Assembly (NCBI GenBank): GCA_946479615.1
Contig: CAMLGR010000028.1
Span: 1-38,149 of the forward strand
DNA from: an uncultured Bacteroidota bacterium
Lineage (GTDB): Bacteria; Bacteroidota; Bacteroidia; Chitinophagales; Chitinophagaceae
Length of the DNA stretch: 38,149 nucleotides
Direction of reading: 5' to 3'
Positions 15,008-24,216 of this stretch are shown here, piece after piece. A model generated the notes under the pieces. The model ran no database searches, was not told the DNA's origin, and was given only the letters and a program-made list of their open reading frames with translations. Made by a program: the position numbers and the translations under genes. The stretch's first letter is position 1; every line of letters starts with the position of its first letter.

Positions 15008-15334
15008 ATGCCGATAACGTATTACATATTCCTGTCTATCGCCTTATTCTGCATCGGAATCGCAGGGGTGCTGACACGCCGCAATGCGATCATCATCTTT
15101 ATGTGCATAGAACTGATGCTGAATGCGGTGAATTTATTGCTGGTAGCTTTTTCGAAAATGCACCATGCAAAAGCAGGTGCGGTGGCCAATGCAGGAATAG
15201 ACGGGCAGATCTTTGTTTTTTTCATCATGGTGGTGGCGGCAGCCGAGGTAAGCGTGGGATTGGCGATCATCGTTATGATGTACAGGAATATTCATTCAGT
15301 AGATGTGAACTTCCTGAACCGGTTGAAACATTAA
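15008..15334 (+). CDS. nuoK: NADH-quinone oxidoreductase subunit K
   Basis: A 108-residue membrane subunit with three helices, homologous to MrpC. The ATG at 15008 gives [20 protein letters not shown], which aligns with the usual NuoK start; an upstream in-frame TTG at 14996 would add four residues and is unlikely. The two membrane glutamates of the proton path are present: Glu in [13 protein letters not shown] and Glu in [13 protein letters not shown]. Length is normal. Confidence 0.95.
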   Translation: MPITYYIFLSIALFCIGIAGVLTRRNAIIIFMCIELMLNAVNLLLVAFSKMHHAKAGAVANAGIDGQIFVFFIMVVAAAEVSVGLAIIVMMYRNIHSVDVNFLNRLKH

Positions 15335-15345
15335 TAAGAAAATAC

Positions 15346-15408
15346 GAAGTACTAAGTAATAAAGTATATAAGCAGTCTTAATTCTATATACTTCATACTA
15401 CATACTTC
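15346..15408. repeat. Imperfect inverted repeat in the nuoK-nuoL spacer
   Basis: The arms at 15346-15370 and 15385-15408 pair at roughly 20 of 25 positions, with AAGTATATA the longest exact block. They are built from a GAAGTA/AAGTAT word family not used in the other spacers. Confidence 0.6.
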
Positions 15409-15419
15409 ACACCTGGATT

Positions 15420-17321
15420 ATGCAGAACGTGTTACAAATAGGCTGGTTGATCCCTTTCTTCCCTTTGCTGGGATTCCTGATCAATGGATTGGGAAGAAAG
15501 CAGTTGTCCAAATCACTTATTGGCATCATTGGCAGCGGGATGATCCTGGCTTCCTTTGTATTGAGCGTATGGGTATTCATCCAGGTAAAAGGCGGCAATA
15601 CATTCACCGCCGAATATTTTGATTTTATTTCGGTAGGATCGCTGCACATACCATTCGCCTTCCAGTTCGATCAGCTTTCTTCTATCTTTCTGTTGATCAT
15701 TACCGGTGTCGGGTTTTTAATTCATGTCTATTCCACTTCTTACATGCATGAAGAAAAGACCGAACACTTCGGACGGTATTTCGCCTATCTCAACTTATTC
15801 GTATTCTCAATGCTCCTGCTCGTCATGGGAGCGAACTACGTTATTCTTTTTATCGGGTGGGAAGGTGTAGGACTTTGTTCTTACCTGCTCATCGGGTATT
15901 GGTTCAAGAATACGGAATACAACAAAGCAGCCAGCAAGGCTTTTATCATGAACCGGATCGGTGATCTTGCTTTTCTCATTGCCATCTTCTGGATCATTTC
16001 AAAAGTCGATACTGTTTCATTCGCGGCTGTATTCAGCCAGGTACAGAAATTCAGTACGGCTGATCTTACTGCGATCACGATGTTATTATTCATCGGTGCT
16101 ACCGGTAAAAGTGCACAGATACCTTTATACACCTGGTTGCCAGATGCGATGGCAGGTCCCACGCCTGTTTCAGCACTCATCCACGCGGCTACAATGGTAA
16201 CGGCCGGTATTTATATGATCGCGCGCAGCAATCTTCTCTATTCGCTTTCACCAATGACCATGACGGTGATTGCAATCATTGGCCTCGCCACTGCATTGCT
16301 TGCTGCTACGATCGCCTTAAAACAAAACGATATCAAAAAAGTGCTGGCCTATTCTACGGTCAGCCAGTTGGGATATATGTTCCTGGCGCTGGGAACCGGT
16401 TCTTATGTAGCCGCGGTATTCCACGTGATGACACACGCTTTCTTCAAAGCCTTATTATTCCTGGGTAGCGGTAGCGTTATTCATGCGATGGGTGGCGAAC
16501 AGGATATCAGGAAAATGGGCGGCTTGAACAAATACATGAAGATCACCAATGCTACGTTCCTGATCGGTTGTTTGGCGATTGCCGGTATTCCCGGTCTTTC
16601 CGGTTTCTTTTCCAAAGATGAAATACTGGCGGGCGCATTTGGCAGCTCACCTGTATACTATATGATTGGTATCGGCACCGCATTGCTTACTGCATTTTAT
16701 ATGTTCCGGTTGTATGCGACTACCTTCCGCGGAACCTTCCGTGGCACACATGAGCAGGAGCATCATTTGCATGAGAGCCCGGCCGCGATCACGATTCCAT
16801 TGATCATACTCGCGATCTTATCCATCATTGGCGGTTATGTAGGTATTCCTGAATTTATCGCCGAGGGTGCACACTCGTTGAAAGAATTCCTCGCGCCGGT
16901 CTTTGCTGGTTCTGCTGCTGTCATGGAAGCACACGAACTAAGTCATCAGACAGAATGGATGCTGACCGGTATTTCCACTGTATTGATCATCATCGTGGTT
17001 ATCTATGCCTGGAGCAGGTACAGTAAGAAACCGGAACTGGAAGAAGCGACCGGTGCAGGCAAGGTGCTGGCGAATAAATGGTATGTCGATGAATTGTATA
17101 ATAAGATCATTGTAAAGCCTCTTTATAAACTGGGAGAATTTTTCAATGATATTTTTGAAAAGCAGGTAGTTGATGGCATTGTGAATGGAATAGGAAAAGC
17201 CGTGAACTATGGTAGCCGTCAATTGCGCTTATTACAAAGCGGACAGGTAGGAAGTTATGTGCTGCTGATGGTATTGGGCATGCTGATCATTTTTGTAATA
17301 CAGTTCTTTATAAGAAAATAA
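15420..17321 (+). CDS. nuoL: NADH-quinone oxidoreductase subunit L
   Basis: A 633-residue antiporter-like subunit, the most distal proton-pumping unit of the membrane arm, with the long lateral helix in its C-terminal part. The family signature is near residue 240: LPDAMAGPTPVSALIHAATM followed by VTAGIYMIAR. Earlier, NYVILFIGWEGVGLCSYLLI holds the conserved Glu of the proton path. The C-terminus has ANKWYVDELYNKIIVKPLY, also typical. Length fits the family. A 161-bp spacer with a very strong hairpin follows. Confidence 0.97.
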   Translation: MQNVLQIGWLIPFFPLLGFLINGLGRKQLSKSLIGIIGSGMILASFVLSVWVFIQVKGGNTFTAEYFDFISVGSLHIPFAFQFDQLSSIFLLIITGVGFLIHVYSTSYMHEEKTEHFGRYFAYLNLFVFSMLLLVMGANYVILFIGWEGVGLCSYLLIGYWFKNTEYNKAASKAFIMNRIGDLAFLIAIFWIISKVDTVSFAAVFSQVQKFSTADLTAITMLLFIGATGKSAQIPLYTWLPDAMAGPTPVSALIHAATMVTAGIYMIARSNLLYSLSPMTMTVIAIIGLATALLAATIALKQNDIKKVLAYSTVSQLGYMFLALGTGSYVAAVFHVMTHAFFKALLFLGSGSVIHAMGGEQDIRKMGGLNKYMKITNATFLIGCLAIAGIPGLSGFFSKDEILAGAFGSSPVYYMIGIGTALLTAFYMFRLYATTFRGTFRGTHEQEHHLHESPAAITIPLIILAILSIIGGYVGIPEFIAEGAHSLKEFLAPVFAGSAAVMEAHELSHQTEWMLTGISTVLIIIVVIYAWSRYSKKPELEEATGAGKVLANKWYVDELYNKIIVKPLYKLGEFFNDIFEKQVVDGIVNGIGKAVNYGSRQLRLLQSGQVGSYVLLMVLGMLIIFVIQFFIRK

Positions 17322-17417
17322 CTATGTGAAACCTATGTTCCTATGTGTCTATGTGGTGAACCTACACCATTCAGCTTTTTTACCACATAGGCACATAGGA
17401 ACATAGGTTTCACATAG
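17322..17417. repeat. 36-bp near-perfect hairpin between nuoL and nuoM
   Basis: The arms at 17322-17357 and 17382-17417 pair over 36 bp with one position that would be a G-U pair in RNA; the loop is 24 nt. The arms are periodic, repeating words like CCTATGTTCCTATGTG. The left arm starts directly after the nuoL stop. A T-run lies inside the loop and not after the right arm, so it is not a standard terminator. As RNA it would be an extended duplex suitable for RNase III. Confidence 0.93.
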
Positions 17418-17482
17418 AGGTAATACAGAAGAGAAGATTTATTGAAATTTAAACAAATAATTCCCTTTAGGGAAAGGCGCTT

Positions 17483-18970
17483 ATGATCGCGGTCTTATTG
17501 ATATTGGTTCCCTTGCTGACAGGATTGCTCACCTTCTTTTTCAAAGATGAAAAAGCAGCGCGTTCCTGGTCATTGTTTGCGGCCTTCGCTACACTATTGG
17601 TATCGTTGCTGGGATTGCTGGTCTTTAAAGATGCCAGCTACCTTACCTGCAATGTGGAATGGATGCAGGGACTGGGAAGCAGTTTCTATCTCAAACTCGA
17701 TGGCCTGGGACAAATCCTTTGCCTGCTTACAGCCGTTGCTTACCCGCTCATCTTCTTATCTACCTGGAATACTTCTTACCGGAAAGCGCAAAACTTCTTT
17801 GCACTCATGCTGCTTACGCAGGCCGGTTTGATGGGTGTGTTCCTCGCGATGGATGCATTGGTATTCTACTTCTTCTGGGAACTGGCGCTGATCCCTGTTT
17901 ACTTTCTTTGTTCGCAATGGGGCGGAGAAAAAAGGATCGCCGTTACCTTCAAATTCTTTGTCTATACATTCGTTGGCTCTTTATTGATGCTGGTGGGCAT
18001 CCTCTATGTATACGGGCACACAGCCGATCATTCTTTTGCCATCGAATCATTTTATAAGGCGGGCTTTACCGGCAGCCAGCAAACCTGGTTATTCTGGCTA
18101 TTCTTTATCGCTTTTGCGATCAAAATGCCCATCTTTCCTTTTCATACCTGGCAGCCCGATACCTATGAGCAATCGCCTACGGCTACTACTATGGTGCTGA
18201 GCGGGCTGATGGTAAAAATGGGTGTATTCGGATTGCTGCGCTGGTTATTGCCCCTGTTGCCTGATGCTTCTTATGTATGGGGAAATGTGGTATCCGGTAT
18301 GGCGATTATCGGAATGATCTATGCGTCGCTCATCGCCATGAAGCAGGATGATATGAAAAGACTGGTCGCCTATTCCTCCATTGCACACATCGGGTTGATG
18401 TGCCTGGCGATCTTCTCTGTGAATTATATGGGCATGCAGGGTGTGATGATACAACTGTTCAGTCACGGTATCAATATCATCGGTATGTGGATCGTGGTAG
18501 AACTGATCGAAAGACAATTCGGTACCCGGAAAATGTCGCAGTTGGGTGGTATTGCGCAGCAGGCGCCGGCATTGGCGATCTTCTTTGTGATCATTGCGCT
18601 GGCGAATATCGCTTTACCATTGACCAATGCATTTGTAGGAGAATTTCTCATGTTTACCGGCATCTTCAATTCGCAGGTAACAGAATATCATATATTGTAT
18701 ACGGTGGGTTCGGGTGTTTGTATCATCCTGGCTGCCGTGTATACGCTCAACATGGTGCGCAAGGTATTGTATGGTGAAACAACAGCGGTTACGGCGCAGA
18801 CAAACGATATCAGGCTTAACGAGAAGCTGGCGCTGGGGATCATTGTTGTGTTGATATTCTGGGCAGGTATTTATTCTGAACCATTTTTACATATTACTTC
18901 GGGGGTTTCCACGGATGTAACAGATGTTATTTTAAAAAAAGCAGAAATACTTCCGTTTTTAAGGAAGTAA
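17483..18970 (+). CDS. nuoM: NADH-quinone oxidoreductase subunit M
   Basis: A 495-residue antiporter-like proton-pumping subunit. Signature pieces: LVFYFFWELALIPVYFL with the key membrane Glu, FPFHTWQPDTYEQSPTATTM (about 213-232), and KRLVAYSSIAHIGLMCLAIF. About 14 helices are visible. A short palindrome TTCCCTTTAGGGAA (17461-17474) lies 8 bp before the ATG and could modulate initiation after the large upstream hairpin. nuoN follows after only 9 bp, the tightest junction in the operon. Confidence 0.97.
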   Translation: MIAVLLILVPLLTGLLTFFFKDEKAARSWSLFAAFATLLVSLLGLLVFKDASYLTCNVEWMQGLGSSFYLKLDGLGQILCLLTAVAYPLIFLSTWNTSYRKAQNFFALMLLTQAGLMGVFLAMDALVFYFFWELALIPVYFLCSQWGGEKRIAVTFKFFVYTFVGSLLMLVGILYVYGHTADHSFAIESFYKAGFTGSQQTWLFWLFFIAFAIKMPIFPFHTWQPDTYEQSPTATTMVLSGLMVKMGVFGLLRWLLPLLPDASYVWGNVVSGMAIIGMIYASLIAMKQDDMKRLVAYSSIAHIGLMCLAIFSVNYMGMQGVMIQLFSHGINIIGMWIVVELIERQFGTRKMSQLGGIAQQAPALAIFFVIIALANIALPLTNAFVGEFLMFTGIFNSQVTEYHILYTVGSGVCIILAAVYTLNMVRKVLYGETTAVTAQTNDIRLNEKLALGIIVVLIFWAGIYSEPFLHITSGVSTDVTDVILKKAEILPFLRK

Positions 18971-18979
18971 AGTCAACGT

Positions 18980-20353
18980 ATGAATGCATTAATACTATCG
19001 GCGGTCATGGGTGTGGTTATGATGTTCAGCGGAATAGGGCTGAAACGTAAAAGCGCTGTGCGTACCGTTGCTATAGCAGGACTGGTACTGTTACTGGCAG
19101 TTAATATCATGGAGTTCTATGGTATCAGCCTGGTACATATCAATACCGCCGGGTTCATGCAATTTGACAAATTCGCCCTGGCATTTACCAGTGTCATGTT
19201 CTTTGCTACCTTCCTGTACTTCCTCTTGTCATCAACTGATATGGAAAAGGTCGGTATCAACTATGCCGAATACTTCGCCCTGATATTTTTTATACTCAAC
19301 GGAGTAGTACTGGCCGCTTCTTTCAAATCATTGCTTATCCTTTTCCTGGGAATAGAGATCATTTCCATCCCTCTTTACATACTTACCGGCAGCGATAAAA
19401 AGAACCTCAAAAGCAATGAAGCGGCATTGAAATACTTCCTGATGGGATCTTTCTCTACGGGTTTGATGCTTATGGGGATTACATTGGTCTATGGAGCCAC
19501 CGGCACCTTCAATGTAGATGATATGCAATGGTCGGTATCGGCAGTGCCCATGGTATTGCCAATAGCCGGTATGTTGCTATTGCTTTTTTCGATGGCCTTT
19601 AAAGTATCGGCCGCGCCTTTTCATTTCTGGACGCCCGATGTATATGATGGAGCGCCAACGGTATTTACTTCGTTCATGGCAACGATCGTCAAGGCAGCTG
19701 TATTCGTAGCCTTTCTCCGCTTATTCGACCAAACCTTCGGCTCGCTCAACAGCCAGTGGAGCTTGTGGCTGGCGATTATTACGGCCGCGACTTTATTTGT
19801 AGGAAATATCACGGCAGTCTTTCAACAGAGTGTAAAAAGAATGCTGGCCTATTCCAGTATTGCACAGGCAGGGTTTATGCTCATGGCAATCTATGCTATG
19901 AATGGAGATGGAAAAGAAGGACTATTACTTTATACAACTGCGTACAGCCTGGCAACGATTGGCATCTTTGCCGTACTCAATAAATTCAGCGATCCGTCTT
20001 TTGATGGTTTCAATGGCCTGGCCAAACAGCAGCCTGTGATCGCCGCGGTGATGACCATCTTTCTTTTATCCCTGGCCGGTATACCGCTTACGGCAGGGTT
20101 TATGGCGAAATTCTATATGCTGAAAGCGGCATTGGCTACGGGTCATAATCTCTGGCTTGTCATCTTTGCAGTGCTCATGGCAGCCGTCAGTGTATATTAC
20201 TATTTCAGGGTCATACAAGCTATGTACTTCAAAGAGGGCAATGCCAATATCGTGGTGCCAAAGGGATTCAGCTTTACGCTGGTGATCCTTGCAGCGCTGA
20301 TCATCCTGTTGGGTATCTTCCCTAATGCGTTGCTTTACTGGTACTATTTCTAA
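18980..20353 (+). CDS. nuoN: NADH-quinone oxidoreductase subunit N
   Basis: A 457-residue antiporter-like proton-pumping subunit and the last nuo gene. Signature pieces: ILFLGIEIISIPLYIL (membrane Glu), SAAPFHFWTPDVYDGAPTVF (about 210-229) and KRMLAYSSIAQAGFMLMAIY. Length and helix number are typical for NuoN. It is followed by a 13-bp inverted repeat overlapping the stop codon and, about 100 bp on, the permease gene. Confidence 0.96.
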   Translation: MNALILSAVMGVVMMFSGIGLKRKSAVRTVAIAGLVLLLAVNIMEFYGISLVHINTAGFMQFDKFALAFTSVMFFATFLYFLLSSTDMEKVGINYAEYFALIFFILNGVVLAASFKSLLILFLGIEIISIPLYILTGSDKKNLKSNEAALKYFLMGSFSTGLMLMGITLVYGATGTFNVDDMQWSVSAVPMVLPIAGMLLLLFSMAFKVSAAPFHFWTPDVYDGAPTVFTSFMATIVKAAVFVAFLRLFDQTFGSLNSQWSLWLAIITAATLFVGNITAVFQQSVKRMLAYSSIAQAGFMLMAIYAMNGDGKEGLLLYTTAYSLATIGIFAVLNKFSDPSFDGFNGLAKQQPVIAAVMTIFLLSLAGIPLTAGFMAKFYMLKAALATGHNLWLVIFAVLMAAVSVYYYFRVIQAMYFKEGNANIVVPKGFSFTLVILAALIILLGIFPNALLYWYYF

Positions 20354-20388
20354 TCATTCATAATTATGAATTAGGAATTATGAATGAT
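20353..20388. repeat. 13-bp inverted repeat after nuoN
   Basis: ATCATTCATAATT (20353-20365) pairs exactly with 20376-20388 with a 10-nt loop, starting in the nuoN stop codon. It is AT-rich with no T-tract, so it may protect the 3' end more than terminate. It resembles the spacer hairpins inside the operon. Confidence 0.75.
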
Positions 20389-20433
20389 GATTGGCGGCTT
20401 TCAAAATACTTCCCTCTTCCTCCCATTTTTGTT

Positions 20434-20441
20434 TAATTTCG
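20434..20441 (+). promoter_or_regulatory. Candidate -7 element of the permease gene
   Basis: TAATTTCG is one mismatch from TAnnTTTG and lies 15 bp upstream of the ATG at 20457. No clear -33 element is seen. Confidence 0.35.
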
Positions 20442-20456
20442 GGGATACCTCCAAGT

Positions 20457-21737
20457 ATGAATTTCCTCGACGTTTTATCCCTGGCTTATCGTACGGTGCG
20501 CAGTAACAAATTGCGCACAGGATTAACGGTGGCTATCATTGCATTTGGCATCATGGCACTGGTAGGGATCATTACGGCGATCAAAGCCATGAACCAGAAA
20601 TTCTCTGAAAGCTTTTCCACTATGGGCGCGAATGGATTTACGTTGCGGTACAAAGAAAGAAATATTCGTTTTGGCGGCGGCAACAGCGAGGATGAACTGA
20701 AGATCTCCAAAAAAGGACAACGCAGGCAAAAAACATCCAACCTGGGGAAAAGGATCACCAAAGATGAGGCGGAGCTTTTTTTAAAAAACTATCACTACCC
20801 TGCTACACTGGGTCTTTCCATTTTCGGGAACCGGAATAGCATCGTATCGAGGGCTGATAAAAAAACAAATCCGAATGTGACTTTACTGGGAGGCGATGAA
20901 AATTATTTATTGCTCAATGGATTTACACTGGAAGCCGGGCGCAACATGAATAATGCAGAAGTGCAGTCAGGCGGCAATGTATGTATACTCGGGTATGATG
21001 TGGCGGATAAATTATTCCGGGAAGGGCCTGAAAAAGCGGTGAACGGGCAGATCAATGTGAATAACATCCCTTACCGGGTATTGGGTGTGCTGGCAAGCCG
21101 TGGGTCTACGTTTGGGTTCAGCCGTGATAATCTTGTTTTAATAAGTTATAACAGTATGGAAAGGAATTTTCCATCAACCGCGTCTTATGTAATCGGTGTA
21201 ATGACACAGGACCTGCGGCAGGTAAATGAAGCAATGGGTGAGGCACAGGCGGCTTTCAGGCCGATCCGTAAACTGACCACTACCGAGGAAGATAATTTCG
21301 CATTGGACCGTAGTGACAGTGTTGCCGAGAAAGCGATGAACAGTCTCGGTTTTCTTACCATTTCTGCAACCGTTATCGGGATTATCACGTTGATCGGCGC
21401 AGCTATCGGGCTCATGAACATCATGCTGGTATCTGTGTCGGAACGCACCAAAGAAGTAGGTCTTATCAAAGCGATCGGGGGAAAGAGTAAAATGGTCAGG
21501 CGCCAGTTTTTGCTGGAAGCTATCATCATCAGTATACTGGGGGCTTTATTTGGTATATTCCTTGGTGTACTGGTGGGGAATTTATTCTCCGTTGTATTGG
21601 GTACCGGCTTTGTGGTGCCGTGGAACTGGGTATTCGGAGGCATCATTATCTGCAGCCTGGTGGGCCTTATTGCGGGTTTATACCCGGCCTGGAAAGCAGG
21701 CAGGTTGAATCCTATCGAAGCGTTGCGGTACGAGTAA
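20457..21737 (+). CDS. ABC transporter permease, MacB/FtsX family
   Basis: A 426-residue inner-membrane protein. The ATG at 20457 (MNFLDVLSLAYRTVRSNKLR) is the usual MacB-type start, with an N-terminal membrane helix (TGLTVAIIAFGIMALVGIIT). A large periplasmic MacB_PCD domain follows (about 45-280) and a C-terminal FtsX domain with three helices (about 295-426), including VSERTKEVGLIKAIGGK and PAWKAGRLNPIEALRYE. Its ATPase is not encoded next to it, so it must pair with a subunit elsewhere. In this family such permeases act in mechanotransmission or lipoprotein/drug efflux. It stands alone between nuoN and exbB. Confidence 0.9.
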   Translation: MNFLDVLSLAYRTVRSNKLRTGLTVAIIAFGIMALVGIITAIKAMNQKFSESFSTMGANGFTLRYKERNIRFGGGNSEDELKISKKGQRRQKTSNLGKRITKDEAELFLKNYHYPATLGLSIFGNRNSIVSRADKKTNPNVTLLGGDENYLLLNGFTLEAGRNMNNAEVQSGGNVCILGYDVADKLFREGPEKAVNGQINVNNIPYRVLGVLASRGSTFGFSRDNLVLISYNSMERNFPSTASYVIGVMTQDLRQVNEAMGEAQAAFRPIRKLTTTEEDNFALDRSDSVAEKAMNSLGFLTISATVIGIITLIGAAIGLMNIMLVSVSERTKEVGLIKAIGGKSKMVRRQFLLEAIIISILGALFGIFLGVLVGNLFSVVLGTGFVVPWNWVFGGIIICSLVGLIAGLYPAWKAGRLNPIEALRYE

Positions 21738-21844
21738 AAAAGGTCATAGAAAATTGTCATCAAATTATTTATATGGGAGTTGGTACTTTTAAAAAATTTC
21801 TTAACTTGAACCCCTCCTGCCGGTAAAAAGACTACCGGGCGGAA

Positions 21845-21877
21845 TTTGTTTAATCTTTTTGATTCATTGTAATCTTT
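21845..21877 (+). promoter_or_regulatory. Candidate promoter of the exbB-exbD-exbD-tonB operon
   Basis: TTTG at 21845-21848 and TAATCTTT at 21870-21877, separated by 21 bp, resemble the Bacteroidota -33/-7 pair. The exbB ATG is 41 bp further. A short GC-rich dyad (CCGGTA at 21820-21825, TACCGG at 21833-21838) lies just upstream. Confidence 0.35.
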
Positions 21878-21918
21878 AAAGGCTCATTTAAAATTTAAAA
21901 ACACTAAAAATTAAGATC

Positions 21919-22785
21919 ATGGCTGAGACTAAACCAACTGCATCATCAGTTAAGGCTACCTCTGTTCAACCGAAGAAAAGCAGTAATGCCATTTCGTGGA
22001 TTGCTCCGATTGTTTGTATTGTTGCCGGCTATTTAATATGGCGTTTTGTTTTAGGAGATCCTAAAGCGTTTGTCGGTGATGGTGAAGGCTGGTTCTGGCC
22101 CGAGTACAAGGGTGGTTTGAAGAATCCAAAAGACCAATTACACAAGATTTATGAAGGTGGTATCATCGTGCCTTTATTGATTGGTATGCTCCTGATGGTG
22201 ATAGTGTTCTCTATCGAAAGATTTTTGACGATCAGGAAAGCGCTGGGAAATGGTTCCATCGCAGATTTTATCCGCAAAGTACAATATCACCTTGCTAACC
22301 GCAATGTGGATGCTGCCTTAAGCGAGTGCGACAAACAACGTGGCTCTGTTGCAAACGTTATGAAAGCAGGTCTTCGCCGTTACAAAGAAATGATCGGTGA
22401 AGCTGGTTTGGATACAGAACAAAAAGTATTGGCTATTCAAAAAGAAGTAGAAGAAGCAACAGCATTGGAATTGCCCATGCTTCAAAAGAACCTGGTGTTC
22501 CTTTCTACCATCGTATCCTGCGGTACCCTTGTGGCCCTGTTAGGTACGGTAATGGGTATGATCCGTTCCTTCTCCTCCCTGGGTGCAGGCGGTGGAGCTG
22601 GTGACGCATCCAGCCTTGCGGTAGGTATCTCTGAGGCCCTGTATAATACAGCCCTCGGTATCGGTACTTCGGCTTTGTCCCTGATCATGTACAACGTGTT
22701 CACAACTAAAATAGATTCAATCACTTACGGCATCGATGAATCTGGTTTTACCCTCACACAAAGTTTCGCTTCCATGTATAAATAA
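21919..22785 (+). CDS. exbB: ExbB/TolQ/MotA-type proton channel protein
   Basis: A 288-residue inner-membrane protein forming the pentameric stator around the ExbD dimer. A first hydrophobic segment lies at about 25-45, a second at about 82-102 (GGIIVPLLIGMLLMVIVFS), and the MotA/TolQ/ExbB core at about 180-270, with LVFLSTIVSCGTLVALLGTV and SEALYNTALGIGTSALSLI. The N-terminal extension (Thr/Ser/Lys-rich) is common in Bacteroidota. It heads the energy-transduction operon, with exbD 59 bp downstream. Confidence 0.93.
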   Translation: MAETKPTASSVKATSVQPKKSSNAISWIAPIVCIVAGYLIWRFVLGDPKAFVGDGEGWFWPEYKGGLKNPKDQLHKIYEGGIIVPLLIGMLLMVIVFSIERFLTIRKALGNGSIADFIRKVQYHLANRNVDAALSECDKQRGSVANVMKAGLRRYKEMIGEAGLDTEQKVLAIQKEVEEATALELPMLQKNLVFLSTIVSCGTLVALLGTVMGMIRSFSSLGAGGGAGDASSLAVGISEALYNTALGIGTSALSLIMYNVFTTKIDSITYGIDESGFTLTQSFASMYK

Positions 22786-22844
22786 TATGTGGGAATGTGT
22801 ATGGAAAATCGAACTTAATTCATCTAATTATAAATTTTTGAGCA

Positions 22845-23519
22845 ATGCCGAGTGTAAAAATGCCGAAAAAGAGTACGGATACGGATATGACCCCGTTTGT
22901 TGACGTGGCATTTCTGATCCTGTCCTTTTTCATGCTGGCAACAAAATTTAAGCCGCCGGAGCCCGTGCCGGTGACGACGCCGAATTCCGTTTCTTCCGAC
23001 AAACTGAAAGAAAGCGATGCCATGTGGATCACGATCGATAAAGACAGCCGCGTTTTTTTTGGCCTCACTACCAAAAATGATAACAGCGTATTTACGGCCG
23101 TTGCACAGGGTATCAATACAACCAGGCAACTGGGTCTTTCTCCTGCCGATGTCAACAATCTTGCAAATACATTCAAGCTGGGCTCACCGGTTGGTGTTCC
23201 CTTATCCAGCCTGAAACAGCTCATGCAATACACGCCAAAGGACCAGGCCGGTGTTAAGCAGGCCGGTATTCCTGTCCTCGATTCTGCTACCAATGAACTG
23301 GTATCATGGGTCGCCGAAGCGAAAAATGCATTTGCCGGTAAAAAAGCACTGATCCTCATCAAAGGAGATGGACTTTCAAAATATCCAACCTTTGCAGGGG
23401 TCGTGGATGCGTTAAAAAGAAACGAGGAATTGAAGTACAACCTGATCACTTCCCCGGAAGAGGCGCCAGCAGGATCAGCCCTGCAGGCCATCCGCCTCAA
23501 GGAAGCGAGCGGGAATTAA
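22845..23519 (+). CDS. exbD: ExbD/TolR-family protein, first copy
   Basis: A 224-residue protein with one membrane helix near the N-terminus: TDMTPFVDVAFLILSFFML (about 15-33). It contains the conserved membrane Asp (in PFVDVAF) that carries protons in ExbD/TolR. The periplasmic part is longer than in enteric ExbD (about 140 residues). A second exbD follows after 33 bp; two ExbD copies in tandem are common in Bacteroidota TonB operons and may form heterodimers. Confidence 0.92.
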   Translation: MPSVKMPKKSTDTDMTPFVDVAFLILSFFMLATKFKPPEPVPVTTPNSVSSDKLKESDAMWITIDKDSRVFFGLTTKNDNSVFTAVAQGINTTRQLGLSPADVNNLANTFKLGSPVGVPLSSLKQLMQYTPKDQAGVKQAGIPVLDSATNELVSWVAEAKNAFAGKKALILIKGDGLSKYPTFAGVVDALKRNEELKYNLITSPEEAPAGSALQAIRLKEASGN

Positions 23520-23552
23520 ATCAGTTCATAACAATACTTAAAACAATTAATC

Positions 23553-24161
23553 ATGGCAAGTTTAGATACCGGTGGTGGCGATAGCGGCCACAAAAAAGGA
23601 CCAGGGGTGAAGAAGGCCAAAAAGCTTTCTACCCGTGTGGACATGACGCCCATGGTGGATCTTGGATTCCTGCTGATCACCTTCTTCATCTTTACAACAA
23701 CGATGAATACTCCGACTACTGTAAACCTGAATATGCCAAAGGATACAGATAAGGAGGATGAGCAGACCAAGACCAAACAATCAGGAGCCCTTACTGTCAT
23801 GCTTGGAAAGGATGACAAAGTTTACTTCTATGAAGGTGAGCTGGCTCCCGATGGTTCCAACTTTCAGCAGACCACTTTCAAAGGTATCCGTGATGAGATC
23901 ATCAAGAAAAAGAACGAAGTAATTGCTGCTTACCGTGGCGACCCGGCTTGTGAAGAAAAAGCCCGGAAAGATGGCAAGGATCCTAATGATTGTAAACAAC
24001 AGGATTTCTTCGTGGTGATCAAACCCGATGCAGATGCTACCTATAAGAACGCTGTGGACATTCTCGATGAAATGACCATCAACGATGTAAAAAGGTATGC
24101 ATTGCTGAAAATAGCGGATACAGAGCTGGCCCTGGTAAAAGCCACTGAAGGCTCAAAATGA
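23553..24161 (+). CDS. exbD: ExbD/TolR-family protein, second copy
   Basis: A 202-residue paralogue of the preceding protein. A basic N-terminus (HKKGPGVKKAKKLS) leads into the membrane helix RVDMTPMVDLGFLLITFFIF, which keeps the proton-carrying Asp (PMVDLGF). The periplasmic domain includes NLNMPKDTDKEDEQTKTKQS and the pair of cysteines in DPACEEKARKDGKDPNDCKQ (disulfide possible). Its sequence differs strongly from the first copy outside the helix, so the duplication is old. Confidence 0.92.
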   Translation: MASLDTGGGDSGHKKGPGVKKAKKLSTRVDMTPMVDLGFLLITFFIFTTTMNTPTTVNLNMPKDTDKEDEQTKTKQSGALTVMLGKDDKVYFYEGELAPDGSNFQQTTFKGIRDEIIKKKNEVIAAYRGDPACEEKARKDGKDPNDCKQQDFFVVIKPDADATYKNAVDILDEMTINDVKRYALLKIADTELALVKATEGSK

Positions 24162-24216
24162 TCCTTTTTTTTATGGAATAAGGTGCTAAATGCATCTAAT
24201 CTTAAACACAGTAAAA

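Noticed and set aside
17322..17417. The nuoL-nuoM hairpin as an intrinsic terminator
   Set aside because: The T-run is in the loop and not after the stem, and nuoM and nuoN are needed downstream on the same operon.
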